This document shows positions 35,672 to 47,190 of a stretch of 64,000 nt of DNA, in pieces. This DNA comes from Cyathus striatus (lineage: Eukaryota > Basidiomycota > Agaricomycetes > Agaricales > Nidulariaceae). Under the pieces are notes generated by a model, which saw only the letters and a list, made by a program, of their open reading frames with translations, was not told the origin of the DNA and did no database searches. Numbering within the stretch: the first letter of the stretch is position 1; each line of letters begins with the position of its first letter. The DNA is taken from NCBI GenBank assembly GCA_025738555.1, contig JAOVFP010000008.1, positions 496,001-560,000 on the forward strand, in the 5' to 3' direction. The translations under genes and the position numbers were made by a program.

Positions 35672-38300
35672 GGGCCGTCAACTTTTCGAGTTACCGGTAA
35701 CTCAAATGGAACTCGACTGGAACTCGAGTGGAACTCAACTTAGGAACTCACCTGTAACTCGAAAAATGTAAATTATCTGAATTTGTATGGTATATCACAG
35801 ACATTCTGACGCTGCTATGGATTACTAGATTAATGCTCACTTACTATTGCGCCTCGGCGCTCATTATTTCCCACGCCCCTGAATCTCCATCAAATTGATC
35901 AGTGAGTGCCACACGTTGTTTTCCACAGCGCGTTTGATCGCATTCATAAGTCTCATCATCGCCATAAACAATGAGCACCCATTATTTTCATTTCTGGCCG
36001 AGTTTTTTTGGAAATCCCTCTCAATATTTTTGTGGACATGAATGTATATTAAATGCTTCAACTGTACAGCTAAATTACCTATGAAATAGTATGATAAGCT
36101 CAATTTATTATTATTAATGCTATATTTTATGTAAGCACAGTACATGATGTTTATGCAACTAAGATGTTATATTACATATAAAATAACTAGCTTCATATTG
36201 TAAAAAAAAAATTACAGGAGGAATCCAAAAAGTGAGAGAAGAATGCACAAAATACGTGCTCACTGCTGAGCATGATGATGGAAGAAGCGCGACGCGATCA
36301 CCATCAATGCATCAGAAGCGAGTGGAGTTATTGGGGATTTGATAACTGATGTGATGGTGCTATTTTTACACACCCCCGGCGGCAGGGGTGGGCGTGGGAA
36401 ACAACGAGCTAAGGCATCACAACAACAATGAGCACGATAATAAAGTATGGGTTTTTAGTAATGGAATTTGAGGAACTTAAAGTAGGAACTTAACTGGAAC
36501 TCAACTGGAACTCGAATGGAACTCGACTCAAATTCAAGTGGAGTTGAGTTGTCATTTACCACTCGAAGGTAACTCGATGGTAACTCGACTGACACTCGAA
36601 TTTAGCTTAAGCGAGGAACTCGATGGAACTTAACTTTTACTCGAAAAAAAATAAGCGAGGAACTCAACTCGACTCGATGGAACTTAACTTTCACTCAAAA
36701 AAATAAGCAAGAAACTTAACTTTACTCAAGGGAACTTAACTTTTACTCAAAAAATAAGCAAGTTGTATACCTGTATTGTATGAGCCTTACAATAATTATA
36801 CAGTAGTTTGTGTTGTTTCCCGCCCCCCCGCTCGCTGTTTCCCACGCCTATAATTCAATTTTTATTCATTTCTTATTAATTGCACATTCTCATTGTTGCC
36901 CGCACCTCCGCTCATAATTTCCCACGCTTCCGCTTAACATATCGCGCCTACATACTTTCGCGCTCAATGTTTCCCACACTCTGCTCATTGTTGCCCGCAC
37001 CTCCGCTCATAAATTCCCACGCTTCCGCTACCATTCTGATCTCTCTGCTTATGCTATCCCGCCCTCCCACTCATGATTTCCCACGCTTTCGCTTCTCCTT
37101 TAATCCGCTCGCAATTTCCCGCGCATTTCATCATTCCCGCCCTCCCGCTCATAGTTTCCCACGCTTCCGCCTTTCACTTCTGATGCTCACTGCTGTCTAC
37201 TTCTATTTCCCACGCATCCGCTTCTACTGTTCACTGCTATCCGCATCCCCGCTCAACATTTTCCCACGCTTTCGCTGATCATTCCGACCTCTTTTCGCTT
37301 TCCCGCCCTCCGGCTCATATTTTCCCACGCCTCCGCTTTTTAGACTACATACATATGTAACTCGCATTTTTTATAAGTTTATTTGCATTATTACTTAATA
37401 TAATATAGTCTACTATGTGTATAACAACTTACATTAAGTGATACAAAAAGATTGAAAGAAAAAGAGCGAGAACTGAGCTAAAAATTTAAGAAAAGACTTG
37501 CTCACTGTTAAGAATGATGACTAGGAAGAGTGCCCATCAACAATCTCACGGTGTGCTCATATGTTGACGTTGCGGTGATGAATATTTGAGTTGATGTAAG
37601 TGATGGATAGTACAACACACATGCAAATGTGTGTAAATAAAGGCGGGCAGAGTGCGTGGGAATTGTTGAGTGGATTTGTAGAAAACATTAGGCGGGGGTA
37701 TGGGAACAGAGCAGTAGCTATAGTAGTAATTAATGTATACTTACTGTACACTTGAACTTTTTAAACTTGAAAATTTGGAACTCGACTTACACCTGATAGG
37801 AACTTGATATAATTCGAGGGAACTCGACTTTTACCAAAAAAACTTAGTGAAGAACTTAACTTTAACTCGACAGGCAATACCGTAAAATCTATATATTATC
37901 CATGGTAGTTTACTGTAAACCGTGATGTATGGCTCCTGTAAATTACTTAAGAACTCGACTTTCACTGGAAAAATATAAGGTAGTAACTTAACTTGATTTG
38001 AGGGAACTCAACCTTCACTCAAAAAAAAAATAAGCGAGGAACTTAAGTTTACTCGAGAGAATTCGACTTTCACCGAAAAAAAAAAACAAGGAACTTAAGT
38101 CCACTCGAGGGAACTCGACTTTCACAAAAAATATAATCGGGGAACTCGAGTCCACTCGAAATAAGAAAATGGCCACTCGAGATAACTTAACTTTGACTCG
38201 AAAAAGTTAAGCGAGCTCAATAGTGGAACTCGACTATAACTTAAGTGAGACTCGACTATAACTCGAAAAACTCGACAAGAACTCGAAAAGTATGCAGCCC
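35672..38300 (-). mobile_element. 2.63-kb TIR element, copy 2, 9-10-bp target duplication
   Basis: The left end is GGGCCGTCAACTTTTCGAGT. The right end read inward is GGGCTGCATACTTTTCGAGT. The direct repeat ATGATATTTG flanks it (35662-35671 and 38301-38310). It is the reverse complement of copy 1 in layout: CGAGTT/AACTTAAC arrays, the GCGGAAGCGTGGGAAA satellite (36790-37345) and the unique block at 35870-36110, which matches 30390-30680. It sits inside the tRNA-like array, splitting units 2 and 3. No transposase is seen. Confidence 0.8.
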
Positions 38301-38334
38301 ATGATATTTGTGTAACATGTACTTTCGAAGCAAT

Positions 38335-38397
38335 CGAGCCCTCGTTACGTAGTTCACTTCATAGAAAGCTACCGTTACATCAGCAAGTCTTTACTGT
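38335..38397 (-). ncRNA. tRNA-like module, array 1 unit 3
   Basis: The minus strand has GCTGATGTAACGG (A-box-like) and GGGCTCGATTGC (B-box-like). It is weak, and adjoins the right target duplication of copy 2. Confidence 0.4.
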
Positions 38398-38489
38398 ATA
38401 TAATTATGAAGTAAACTGTTACCCACCCTGGTGCTAGATCACATACTAGTTCGAAAAAATGACAGTGTAAAGACTGAGACGGTATGCAC

Positions 38490-38562
38490 GTTTGGGGAGA
38501 ATCGAACCCCCACTACAAATCGTAGCAACGTATCGTTCCAACTACGCCAGCGACGCACTTAC
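38490..38562 (-). ncRNA. tRNA-like module, array 1 unit 4
   Basis: The minus strand has TGGCGTAGTTGG (close to the A-box consensus), an arm CTAC-GATTT-GTAG, and GGGGGTTCGATTCTCCC, giving a pairable T-arm. A T6 run follows (complement of AAAAAA near 38455). The acceptor stem does not pair, so a tRNA-derived repeat rather than a tRNA gene. Confidence 0.55.
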
Positions 38563-38667
38563 TAGTAATTGTATTGCGTTACTTTGATGTTGAAGTAACT
38601 ATCTAACGGAAAGGTACTACATGGGATGAAGAAAAAAGACATGATCAAGAACTGTAATGTATATAGA

Positions 38668-38737
38668 AGGAATCGAATCCTCTTTGAAGTAGCTGGGAAA
38701 GGTCTCAGAGTACCGTTACACCAGGAATGCTTAACTT
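38668..38737 (-). ncRNA. tRNA-like module, array 1 unit 5
   Basis: The minus strand has CTGGTGTAACGGTA (A-box-like) and GAGGATTCGATTCCTTC (B-box with a pairable T-arm). A T6 run follows near 38633. Confidence 0.5.
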
Positions 38738-38825
38738 CTATGTATCATTAAGTCAATATAACGAATTACTTAGCGTATAGGTCGAAGAGCTCTGAAATAA
38801 AAGTTTGCAGAAGTTGTGAATGTAT

Positions 38826-38880
38826 TCCAGGGAATCGAACCCGAACAACGTACCTAACCACTACGCGAGGAACACACATA
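38826..38880 (-). ncRNA. tRNA-like module, array 1 unit 6, lacks anticodon arm
   Basis: The minus strand has CTCGCGTAGTGGTTAGGTAC followed almost directly by CGGGTTCGATTCCC. The A- and B-boxes are good but only about 25 nt separate them, so the anticodon arm is missing. Confidence 0.5.
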
Positions 38881-38884
38881 CCAA

Positions 38885-39448
38885 TCCACTCATTCCACAC
38901 TGAGATTGAGAACAAAAGAGAAATCTATAAATAATCCGGAGGCAAATGTTACCTAGTAGTACCATATGCATTTCGTATTAGAATAAATAAAGGAATAGGG
39001 CCGGCAAGCTGCACAGCTCACTACTGGCACTTATTAAGCTTAACAAGCTTTCATGAGCCCGTGGTAATACTAAAAATATAGCAGATGTTAATGTACTATG
39101 AGCGGAGTAATATCTACGAAGATGCAGTACAGTACACAGCAGAAGGACATGATGAAGAGGTAGAGTGAGGACAAGTACGCGAGTATGGGAATGACACAAT
39201 GAGGGCGAGCATGTAGCAGGAAGGAGCAACGAGGGGAAGAACAAAAACTAACACTGAGACTGAGTAAGAAACAAAAAGTGCACCTATCGTGCACATATGA
39301 CACAATGTGTAGCTCTCCACCACATCCAAACTTCAGGCTTCTACATTCTCTATGACATAAAACACCATGCATTTCATCAGGCTTCCGCTTTGACATACAA
39401 GGAGTAGTCGATAGAGCTTCTACGACCATGTTTAGGGCTTACACCGTG
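38885..39448. other. Intergenic, includes repeat end at 39000
   Basis: 39000-39035 is a further copy of the GGGCCGGCAAG repeat end. Minus-strand frames through 39429-38978 overlap in three frames with Ser/Cys/Leu-rich composition and are not convincing. Confidence 0.4.
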
Positions 39449-40045
39449 TTAAGAGGGCGAAGAGAGATGTGACAAAACGAAATATGATGTAGGACATGGA
39501 AGATGTTTGTGTTGAGTAGATGTAGCACTGGCGGCGTACACCCGAATCTGTCTCCCTAGCGAGTGCTCATAAATCACTTTCCATATCATCATCGTATTGG
39601 TCTGAGATCTTCGCTGCCAGCCATAAGCTCTATACCCTATGGCTTCGTCTCTCAAACGACTTTTCAATATAGTACGACGCCCTATGCTCCGGCACCTCCA
39701 CCTCCACCCTCGTCTCCGCCATCCCTGGCCTTCAGAATGCACAAAACGATGATTGTGTCGATTTGAGCACGTGGCATGGATGGATGAATGTCTTCTTGGG
39801 AGGTCGGAATAGTGGTGTTGGGGTATGTAAAAAGAAGCTGCGTATTTGAGAACGTTGTAGGCGGTTGAATAGAGTGTGAAGGTGGTGCAACATATGGTGA
39901 GGTGGAGTATCGCTGTGTGGTTGGAGTCAACTGGGGTGTAGGTAGTAGGAACTCGAAAGCTCACTTCCAGCCAGTGGTGCATTGCATCGAGGAGTGACAT
40001 GGTGGGAGGACACCATGTACGCTCTAAGGGGGTCTCAGGCTCCAT
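39449..40045 (-). CDS. Uncertain short coding region, unknown product
   Basis: A 198-codon minus-strand frame starts at an ATG (MEPETPLERTWCPP). From about 39960 the overlapping frame 39960-39682 (LLPTPQLTPTTQRYSTSPYV onward, Pro/Thr/Ser-rich, ending in a Gly-rich tail) reads more like protein. A frameshift or a missed short intron near 39965 would join them. The region is CpG-rich like the neighbouring BTB-family fragment. No domain is recognised. Confidence 0.25.
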   Translation of the reverse strand: MEPETPLERTWCPPTMSLLDAMHHWLEVSFRVPTTYTPVDSNHTAILHLTICCTTFTLYSTAYNVLKYAASFYIPQHHYSDLPRRHSSIHATCSNRHNHRFVHSEGQGWRRRGWRWRCRSIGRRTILKSRLRDEAIGYRAYGWQRRSQTNTMMIWKVIYEHSLGRQIRVYAASATSTQHKHLPCPTSYFVLSHLSSPS

Positions 40046-40049
40046 ATTC

Positions 40050-41380
40050 GACGTGAACGAATCAACGAAAGTATGACTGTTTGTTTAGGGCTTCAGGTAT
40101 CGTCACTGTATGTGTAAAGATGTACCATATCAAACTCTGATTCTTTCCTCCAACCCAGCATGTTTTCAAGGTACATTGCGATGCTTGTAGGCGAAAAGTC
40201 CAGGGCTGTGCGTGGTGCATACAAGATGGACCCTTAAAGCGCAGACAAAGTCCTCTTAACTGTCATCCACGTAACCATACTCGTGATCTTTGTCCACATC
40301 GTCCATATCCCGCTACACCCCTTCCCTGCATCTCCCTGACCCAAATTCCCAGCCGCACACTTGCACGCATTCTCCCTCCACACCCTCCTCCCTACGTAAT
40401 AACCACCGCAAGCCCTTCACTACGTTAGCATGTATCTGCTCGTAAGCACAAGTATCCATACGCAGGCTTGAGTTTGAATAAGCTATAGAATACATTGAGC
40501 AACTACAAAAGCAACCCACGAGCTCAGATCAACGAAGTTCTGGGCTGCATTTGGAGGACTCGGTAGTCCCTGTAATAGTGGTGGGGCTAGAGATGTGGGA
40601 GATATACAGTGCGTCGTAGAAGGCTGGTAGGAGACCTAGGTAAACGAAATTTTCTGTCTGTAAATGAGGGTGCTGGAGGGAGGGTGAGTGGGCGTTGGAA
40701 GTGACGTGGTAGTTGCCTATGCTTGAAGCGAGGTAATCGGAATGTGGACTACAGAGAAATCAGGAAATATCAAGGAGACAGGGAGGGAGATGTAGCGGGA
40801 GAGAGAAGGCTAAGTTGCCCAGGGCCGGTGTTCGTCCGCAGTGCGTTACATGGAGTGGGTGAATATGCGTACGAGCGTCACAGGGCTTGGCATGCACGAA
40901 TAGACCTCTTGCCATATCTATCATATACAATTGTTTGCATTGTGACGAAGGTCTTACGACCCACATACCCTGAGGGATGCGCAAGTTGCACGTAGGACAG
41001 CGTGTTTCTAAGCCTGCCACTGTGTGTCGATATGGAGTTCACCTGTTGTCTAGTCCTAGTCAACATATGGCTTAAATCACAACAGACGAAATGGCATGTA
41101 CCATGATCCCAGAAAATCTACACCCCTCCTTACGCGTCTGCCACAAATGCCCTCAGCAAGCTCATCGTACCCTGCAACTATGCTCTGGAGTGAGAGGAGT
41201 GACTGAGAGTATTTGTAGGATTAGAAAGTTTAGAAGAACGAGGTCTGAGAGCGGTTGTACATATGATGAGTAGGTCGTCCTAAAGCAGGCTGTGTTGACC
41301 TGAATTACATAAACTGGACTTTCAAGGTGGAACTAAACGGTGGCAGAGGCCTGGAGTGGTACAGAGTACAACGAGAAGAT
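40050..41380. other. CpG-rich region, no supported gene
   Basis: Several 60-90-codon frames overlap on both strands, including a minus-strand CPTCNLR string near 40990, but none extends or shows a family. Possibly decayed exons upstream or downstream of the BTB-family fragment. Confidence 0.3.
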
Positions 41381-41384
41381 CTGA

Positions 41385-42060
41385 TCATGACCAAAGGAAT
41401 GTGAGTGTGCATCTTGAATATTTGAATAGGTGCCAGTGCGGCGGGGACAGCGACTGTGTCGGTGGAGGTAGCAGTGGGCGGTTTAACGAGGCATAATGCG
41501 CGCGAACAGCCATCTCGACACCCGCCCTATTCTGCATAAGCATAAGCTCCATCCGGCACGAAACAGCTATATCTCTATCATCTCCATCCAACAACACCGT
41601 CTTCCCTTCCCCCTCCTCTTCCTCCCCTTTCCCCTTTTCATCCTCGCGAACCCACTCCTCCGCCTGAGCCTCCTTCGGCGGATCCCACACGGCCCCTTTC
41701 TGCGTCTTCTCCAAAGGATGCGAACAAATGCAATACACAACACTCGGCACGATCCAGTCCAGCCCAAACTCGCGGGCCAACTGCAACGCCACGAAAGGCG
41801 TATTATCGATAGGTGGGATGGTGCGTGTTGTGTCGCGTGCACGCCATACTTGGAGAGTCGTAGGGAATGTGGAGTGGAGGTGCGCAAGGGCGCGGGTGTA
41901 GAGGTATGGGACGGAGTATTTTCGCGAGAGGCGCAGGATTGCGCGAATGATTGGGAGAGTTGTTGGTGTTGGTGGTGGTTCAAAGAAGCTGTGGAGTGTG
42001 TCAATAAGTTGAAAGAGGGGAGGGAGAGAATGGATAATGGGGAGCACGCGCCGATTACTC
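41385..42060 (-). pseudogene. BTB/POZ-family protein, C-terminal part, 5' end disrupted
   Basis: The minus-strand frame contains LRLSRKYSVPYLYTRALAHL, then DTTRTIPPIDNTPFVALQLA and REFGLDWIVPSVVYCICSHP. This is the diagnostic post-BTB segment of the large Agaricomycete BTB/POZ protein family, which usually acts as a protein-interaction module. The usual protein is about 300 residues. Here the N-terminal BTB fold is missing or scrambled: the same frame continues upstream to about 42374 but meets a TGA at 42063, and another frame looks equally plausible. A Glu/Gly-rich insert (EEEEGEG) and an unusual C-terminus follow. Codon use is GC-rich. Likely a decayed or mis-framed family member. Confidence 0.65.
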
Positions 42061-44012
42061 TGTCAGAGAGTGGATAGTGTCCTCAATAAGGAGCGGGGCG
42101 CTCCTATCCCCGAGAAGACGAGAATAGGCAAAACAGACGCTCCCGTCCAAATAAGGCTACGATCCCAAACAAAGACAGACGTGGTGCCTGCCAGCACAAT
42201 GAATGATCGGCACACGAGTACCCCGGGCGGAGGCAGAGTCGTAGCGGGACCACGGTACATCGCTATCAAAGAGGGCTGGAGCAGTCCTCGTGCGAAGCGG
42301 AGAAGCATCGAACGCGGAACGCTGAGGAGAAAGAAGCTGCCCACGAAAAGGGGGAGGGGGAGGGGTAATAACATTAAAAGTACGTGATTAACGTAAAAAA
42401 AGTTTAAACAATTGAATTTCTTGAATTCTTACGCGCTGCGTATTCGTATGAATGAACCAAGGTTCGAACTTAGCTTATACTGCGTGCGGTGTGAAGTAGG
42501 AACAATGGGCGCACTGATGCACTACGTGGGCTTGTGGTTTTTGTATAGTCATATGTAGATGTAGAGTTCGTAAAATTATGGGGATTCAAAGTATGTCATT
42601 CAGATAAAAAAAATTGCAACCTATCTCCTTGATATGTCCCATGTATCCGTGATTGAACGAACCAAGGTTCCATTGAATTCAACGCTCAGTTATATTGCGC
42701 ATGAAGTATGGAACCATGTGGCATACTATTGCGCTACGCGGGCTTGTTCCTGTATTATGTATATCCATATGTAAATGTAGAGTTTATATCGACATTCAAA
42801 GTACGTGAATCACACAACAAAATGATCATTTTTTATTCTTATTCGTATCCGTTATTGAATGAACCATGATTTAAACGTCAGTTTGTGCTAGTAGTGCTAC
42901 ACGCCGCATGAAGTATGGAACGATGGACATATTCAACTTGCGCTATGCTGTCTTGTCGTTTTTGAATGGCTATCTGTAATTATAGAGTTCGTATCGATGT
43001 AAAAAAAATCAGGTTGAGAATTCCCCGTAACCTCGCTATGCCCTGCGCATTAGTGTAAAGGAACCAAGGTTTAACTTAGCTTATACTGCGTGCGGCGTGA
43101 AGTATGGAACGATGGGCGCACCGGTGGTGCGCTACGCGGGCTTGTTGTACTCATCTAGTCATATGTAAATGTAGAGTTCGTATCGGGACTCAAGAGTACA
43201 TATATAAAAAAAGCTTCAGCTTCAAGTTAAATATGCCACGGCGTGCTGCAGTTTGAAATTCTGGCAGGTTGAAGTGCAAAAAGAAGGACGTTTCGGGGAC
43301 AGAGCGTCATGGTATCTTTTAAAACTGATAAGTACGTGATTTTACGTATGTAAATAATAAAAATATACCGCAAGTTCATTATTCCCTGCATATTGACTCC
43401 GTGATTGAGCGAAAAATGTTCGAACTTTAGCATAGGATGCGTCCTGCATGAGGCCTGAGGTATGGAACGATGGGCGCACTGATGCACTACGCGGGCTTGT
43501 GGTTTTTGTATAGTCATATGTAGATGTAAGAGTTCGTATAACCCTAAGTACGTAATTCAAATTAAAAAAATTGCAATCTATATCTCCAGCTTGGAATGAA
43601 CATACTTACTTATGGAGCTCGTAGTATCAGCATTCAAAAGACATATTGCGGGGTCATCACGAATGCCCAACATGTCCTACGATTCCACTGAGTTCAGCAC
43701 TCAGTTATGTGGCGCATGAAGTATGGAACCATGGGGTATACTGTCGTGCTACGCGGGCTTGTTCCTGCATTATGTATATCCATATGTAAATGTAGAGTTC
43801 ATATCGACATTCAAAGTACGTGAATCACATAACAAAAATTATTCTCCAGCGTATCCGTTATTGAATGAACCATAGTTTAAACGTCAGCTTATGCTAGTAG
43901 TGCTACACATTCAACTTACGCTATGCTGGCTTGTTGTTTTTGCATGGCCATCTGTAATTGTAGAGTTCGTATCGGTACTCAAACGTAGTACATGATTCAC
44001 ATAAAACCAGGT

Positions 44013-44454
44013 TGAGAATGCCTCGTCACCAATGCCCTGCGTATTCGTGTAAATGAACCAAGGTTCGAACTTAGCTTATATTGTGTGCAGCGTGAAGTAG
44101 GAGCGATGGGTGCACCAGCGGTGCGCTATGCAGGCTTGTTGTACTCACCTAGTCATAGGGTTCGTATCGGCATTCAAGAATACATACATTAAAAAGGCCC
44201 CAGGCCTACCAAAATATGCCACGACGTGCTGCATGAGAATGCCTCGTCACCAATGCCCTGCGTATTCGTGTAAATGAACCAAGGTTCGAACTTAGCTTAT
44301 ATTGTGTGCAGCGTGAAGTAGGAGCGATGGGTGCACCAGCGGTGCGCTATGCAGGCTTGTTGTACTCACCTAGTCATAGGGTTCGTATCGGCATTCAAGA
44401 ATACATACATTAAAAAGGCCCCAGGCCTACCAAAATATGCCACGACGTGCTGCA
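44013..44454. repeat. Perfect 221-bp tandem duplication
   Basis: 44013-44233 and 44234-44454 appear identical by eye (starting TGAGAATGCCTCGTCACCAA). Each contains one tRNA-like unit and its spacer. It is the youngest duplication in the array. Confidence 0.85.
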
Positions 44455-44984
44455 TGAGGTATGGGCCGATGGCGCACACTTAGCTTGCGCTACACGGGCT
44501 TGTTATTGTGTTTGTATACTTAGTCATGGTAAGTGTAGAATTTGCATCGATATTCAAAAGTGCTTGATTCACATAAAAATTGATTCGAGAACCTAAATCT
44601 TTTATCGAGTTCAGCGCTCAGTTATGTCCCGCGTGGAGTATGGAACGATGTGACGCACTCAGCTTGCGCTACGCTGGCCCATTGTTCATAATTGTTATGC
44701 TCATTTCATCCAATACACGCACTACAATCAACGGTGTATTATCATTCTTGTAAGTACGTACTATAGGAAGCATAGGAGGAATAATTAGGATAATGTAGTA
44801 TGTAGATGAAGGTAATAAGGAAAGTACGTGTTTCGCGTATGTGAATAGTAAAAAGATACCAACCACTATTGCTGCGCGATGCCCTGCATATTCGTGATTG
44901 AATAAACCAAGGTTTGAACTTCAGCTGGGGCGCACTGATGCACTGATGTGATCTGCTAACGATTGCAGCGTTGGTGTATTCCTA

Positions 44985-45720
44985 TGAATACACGGAGTAA
45001 GTACACCTATGTAAGAATAAAACGTACCTCGTTGTATTTAGCCTTTAAACGAATACAACGTTTGAGAATTGAGTGTTTGCGTCGAAACGTGTATGTTAAG
45101 TTGAGTCTTCGAAGCGTAAGTCAATCAAGAGCAAGTGTCGAACAAGTCACGTGCTACCGCCGATTGGACTATCCAATGATATTCTGCAACCAACAATACT
45201 AGATACAGTAGTCTAGTACTTAAGTAGCGAGTAGATAGGTAAATATACTTATGTATCCTTTTTAGCAACAGTACGAGACTTAGCGCTTGGCCTTAAGTCG
45301 AGTCTGGTTCTTACAGTCACACTGTTTAAGAGGTTGAAAAAGGATTAATTCCATGTACCTATCTACCGACATTTTATAGACATTTCTGTACTACTATTTC
45401 CAAAGTATTCTCAATACTTTTTTAGTGTTGTAGATATATAAAGTACATTCTCTAGTATTCTACTATCATTGCTGGAACGTTCTCAATGGTCCAGTAGTGT
45501 TGTACATGCTTCAAGGTCCATCTAAGCGAGTCCAGAGCTTGGTGATCTCGGACTTTCCAATTTAATACTTCTTCCTCTTTAGGGGTTTTAACGATGAGAT
45601 CATATCAGATTGAACGGCACAGCTGCGAAGTAATGAAAGGACAAGGTACAAACAAATGAAGTGAAGAGGAGAAATGAGTGGAAAAGGCGAGGAAATACAC
45701 TAGCTTCTAAGAATAGTTGA
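44985..45720. other. Gap in the tRNA-like array, no gene seen
   Basis: AT-rich sequence. A frame at 44963-45202 has no recognisable features. Confidence 0.4.
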
Positions 45721-46624
45721 ATATTCATAACATGCACTACGCGGGCTTGTTTTTGTATAGTCATATGTAAATGCAAAGTTCATATTGGAATTCAAAAGTA
45801 AGTACATAGAAAAGGTTTCTCAATATTTCCTACACATGCCACGGCGTGCTGCATAAGGTATGGGACGATGGTGCACACTCAGCTTGCGCTACGCTGGCTT
45901 GCTGTTGTGTCTGTATACTTAGTCATGTGTAAATGCATAGTTCGCATCGATATTCAAAAGTGTGTCATTCAATTTAAAAACTTTCAGTGGAGATCTCAAG
46001 TTCAGCGTATCTGTGATTGAACGAACCAAGGTTCCAACTTTAATGCACAGTTCTGTGACGCATAAAGTGTGAAACGTTTGGGCGCACTGTTGTGTTACGT
46101 GGGCTTGTTGTGGTTTTGTATGTCATAAGGTATGTAAATGTAGAGTTCGTATCAGCATCCAAGTACGTGATTCATATCAAAAATGGTCTCTTTGCAATAG
46201 AGTGTTTCCTATATCCCTCGTGTTCGCGCGGGTGAACCAGTGTTCGGACTTCTGCTTATAATGGCAGTATGCGCTGCATAAAGTATCGAATGATGGGGCA
46301 CACCGTTGGGCTACATTGGCTTGTTGTTTTTGTACAGCTATCTGTAAATGTAGGGCTCATATCGACATTTAAAACTGCATGATTCAAATGAAAAATTGCA
46401 ATACACGCCATCTTGTTTACTGACTCCAGCTTATCCGTGATGGAACGATTGGGCGTACTGTTGTGCTACGTGGGCCTGTTTTTATTCTTTTGTGTAGTCA
46501 TAAATAATTGTGAAGTTCATATCGGCGTTCAAGTACGCGATTCACATAATGATAAAACATTTCTAGCTATTGGTAAACTGTCCCACATATCATTGATTGA
46601 GTCCAACGCTCAGTTACGTGCCTA

Positions 46625-47180
46625 ATGGTTGGATAAAAATTATTCCAGAAAGTGTAAATTCCCTTGCGTATTTGTGGTTGAGCGAAACTATCAGGAAAGC
46701 TAGCCGCACTGGGAATCTGGTCGCGGCTCATTGTCCAGCTTCCACATTGACTATTTGTATAATTTATTGATACACTAGAGTACAATACTATAGTGTATAT
46801 ATTGAAGTTCAAGTTACTAACTTGCACTAGGCCAATCAGTGGACAACGAGCATATTCATTATGGGCCATGACGCTGTTACGAAGCGTCACGGGCGGCTGA
46901 CACTAGCGTTTGAATTATGGGTGCGTCGATGCTCATTTCTATTGCAGTCGTCCCAACTCAATTTCCTTGGTGTTGGTCTGCAATTCATACTAGCTTTGAC
47001 TCGTTTCAATAGAGTCCACCGATCAGAACACGGCTCGAGGGAGAAATAAAGCTGAGGTTCTCAGCCCTCTTTTTCTCCTGTCGTGTTGCAGATCGTCGCT
47101 TACACTAACGCTGTCTCTTCCTCCAGCAACTAGATTTGTGCCGTGTTCTGTATCGGTTTACTGTCATACGCTTTTTTATT
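46625..47180. other. Upstream region of the gag-like remnant
   Basis: No gene is supported. C/T-rich tracts ending in AG (47055-47095, 47115-47140) look like intron ends or a 5' leader. Confidence 0.3.
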
Positions 47181-47190
47181 ATTATGACTC

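Larger units (their letters stand above)
42390..46620 (-). repeat. Tandem array of about 17 tRNA-like Pol III-type units
   Basis: Units start roughly every 200 bp (about 42457, 42659, 42861, 43059, 43407, 43660, 43865, 44056, 44277, 44455, 44605, 44905, 45728, 45837, 46022, 46236, 46442). On the minus strand a good unit reads CAAGCCCGCGTAGCGCACCG … AGTTCGAACCTTGG. This gives an A-box (TAGCGCACCGG) and a B-box (GTTCGAACC) about 54 nt apart. Most are followed about 40-60 nt later by T5-T8 (complement runs at 42395-42401, 42606-42613, 43001-43008, 43564-43570). Spacers share GTAAATGTAGAGTTCGTATC. Many units have lost one box. No protein is coded. Confidence 0.7.

Noticed and set aside
36880..37278. 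132-codon Phe/Arg/Leu/Ser-rich frame and its counterpart 29614-29303
   Set aside because: It translates the GCGTGGGAAATAATGAGCGG satellite of the 2.64-kb elements.
38490..38562. Calling this unit a genuine tRNA gene
   Set aside because: The T-arm and boxes are good but the acceptor stem and D-stem do not pair.
41496..42077. Plus-strand 193-codon frame over the BTB-family fragment
   Set aside because: It is antisense to the recognisable BTB-family frame and shows no family of its own.
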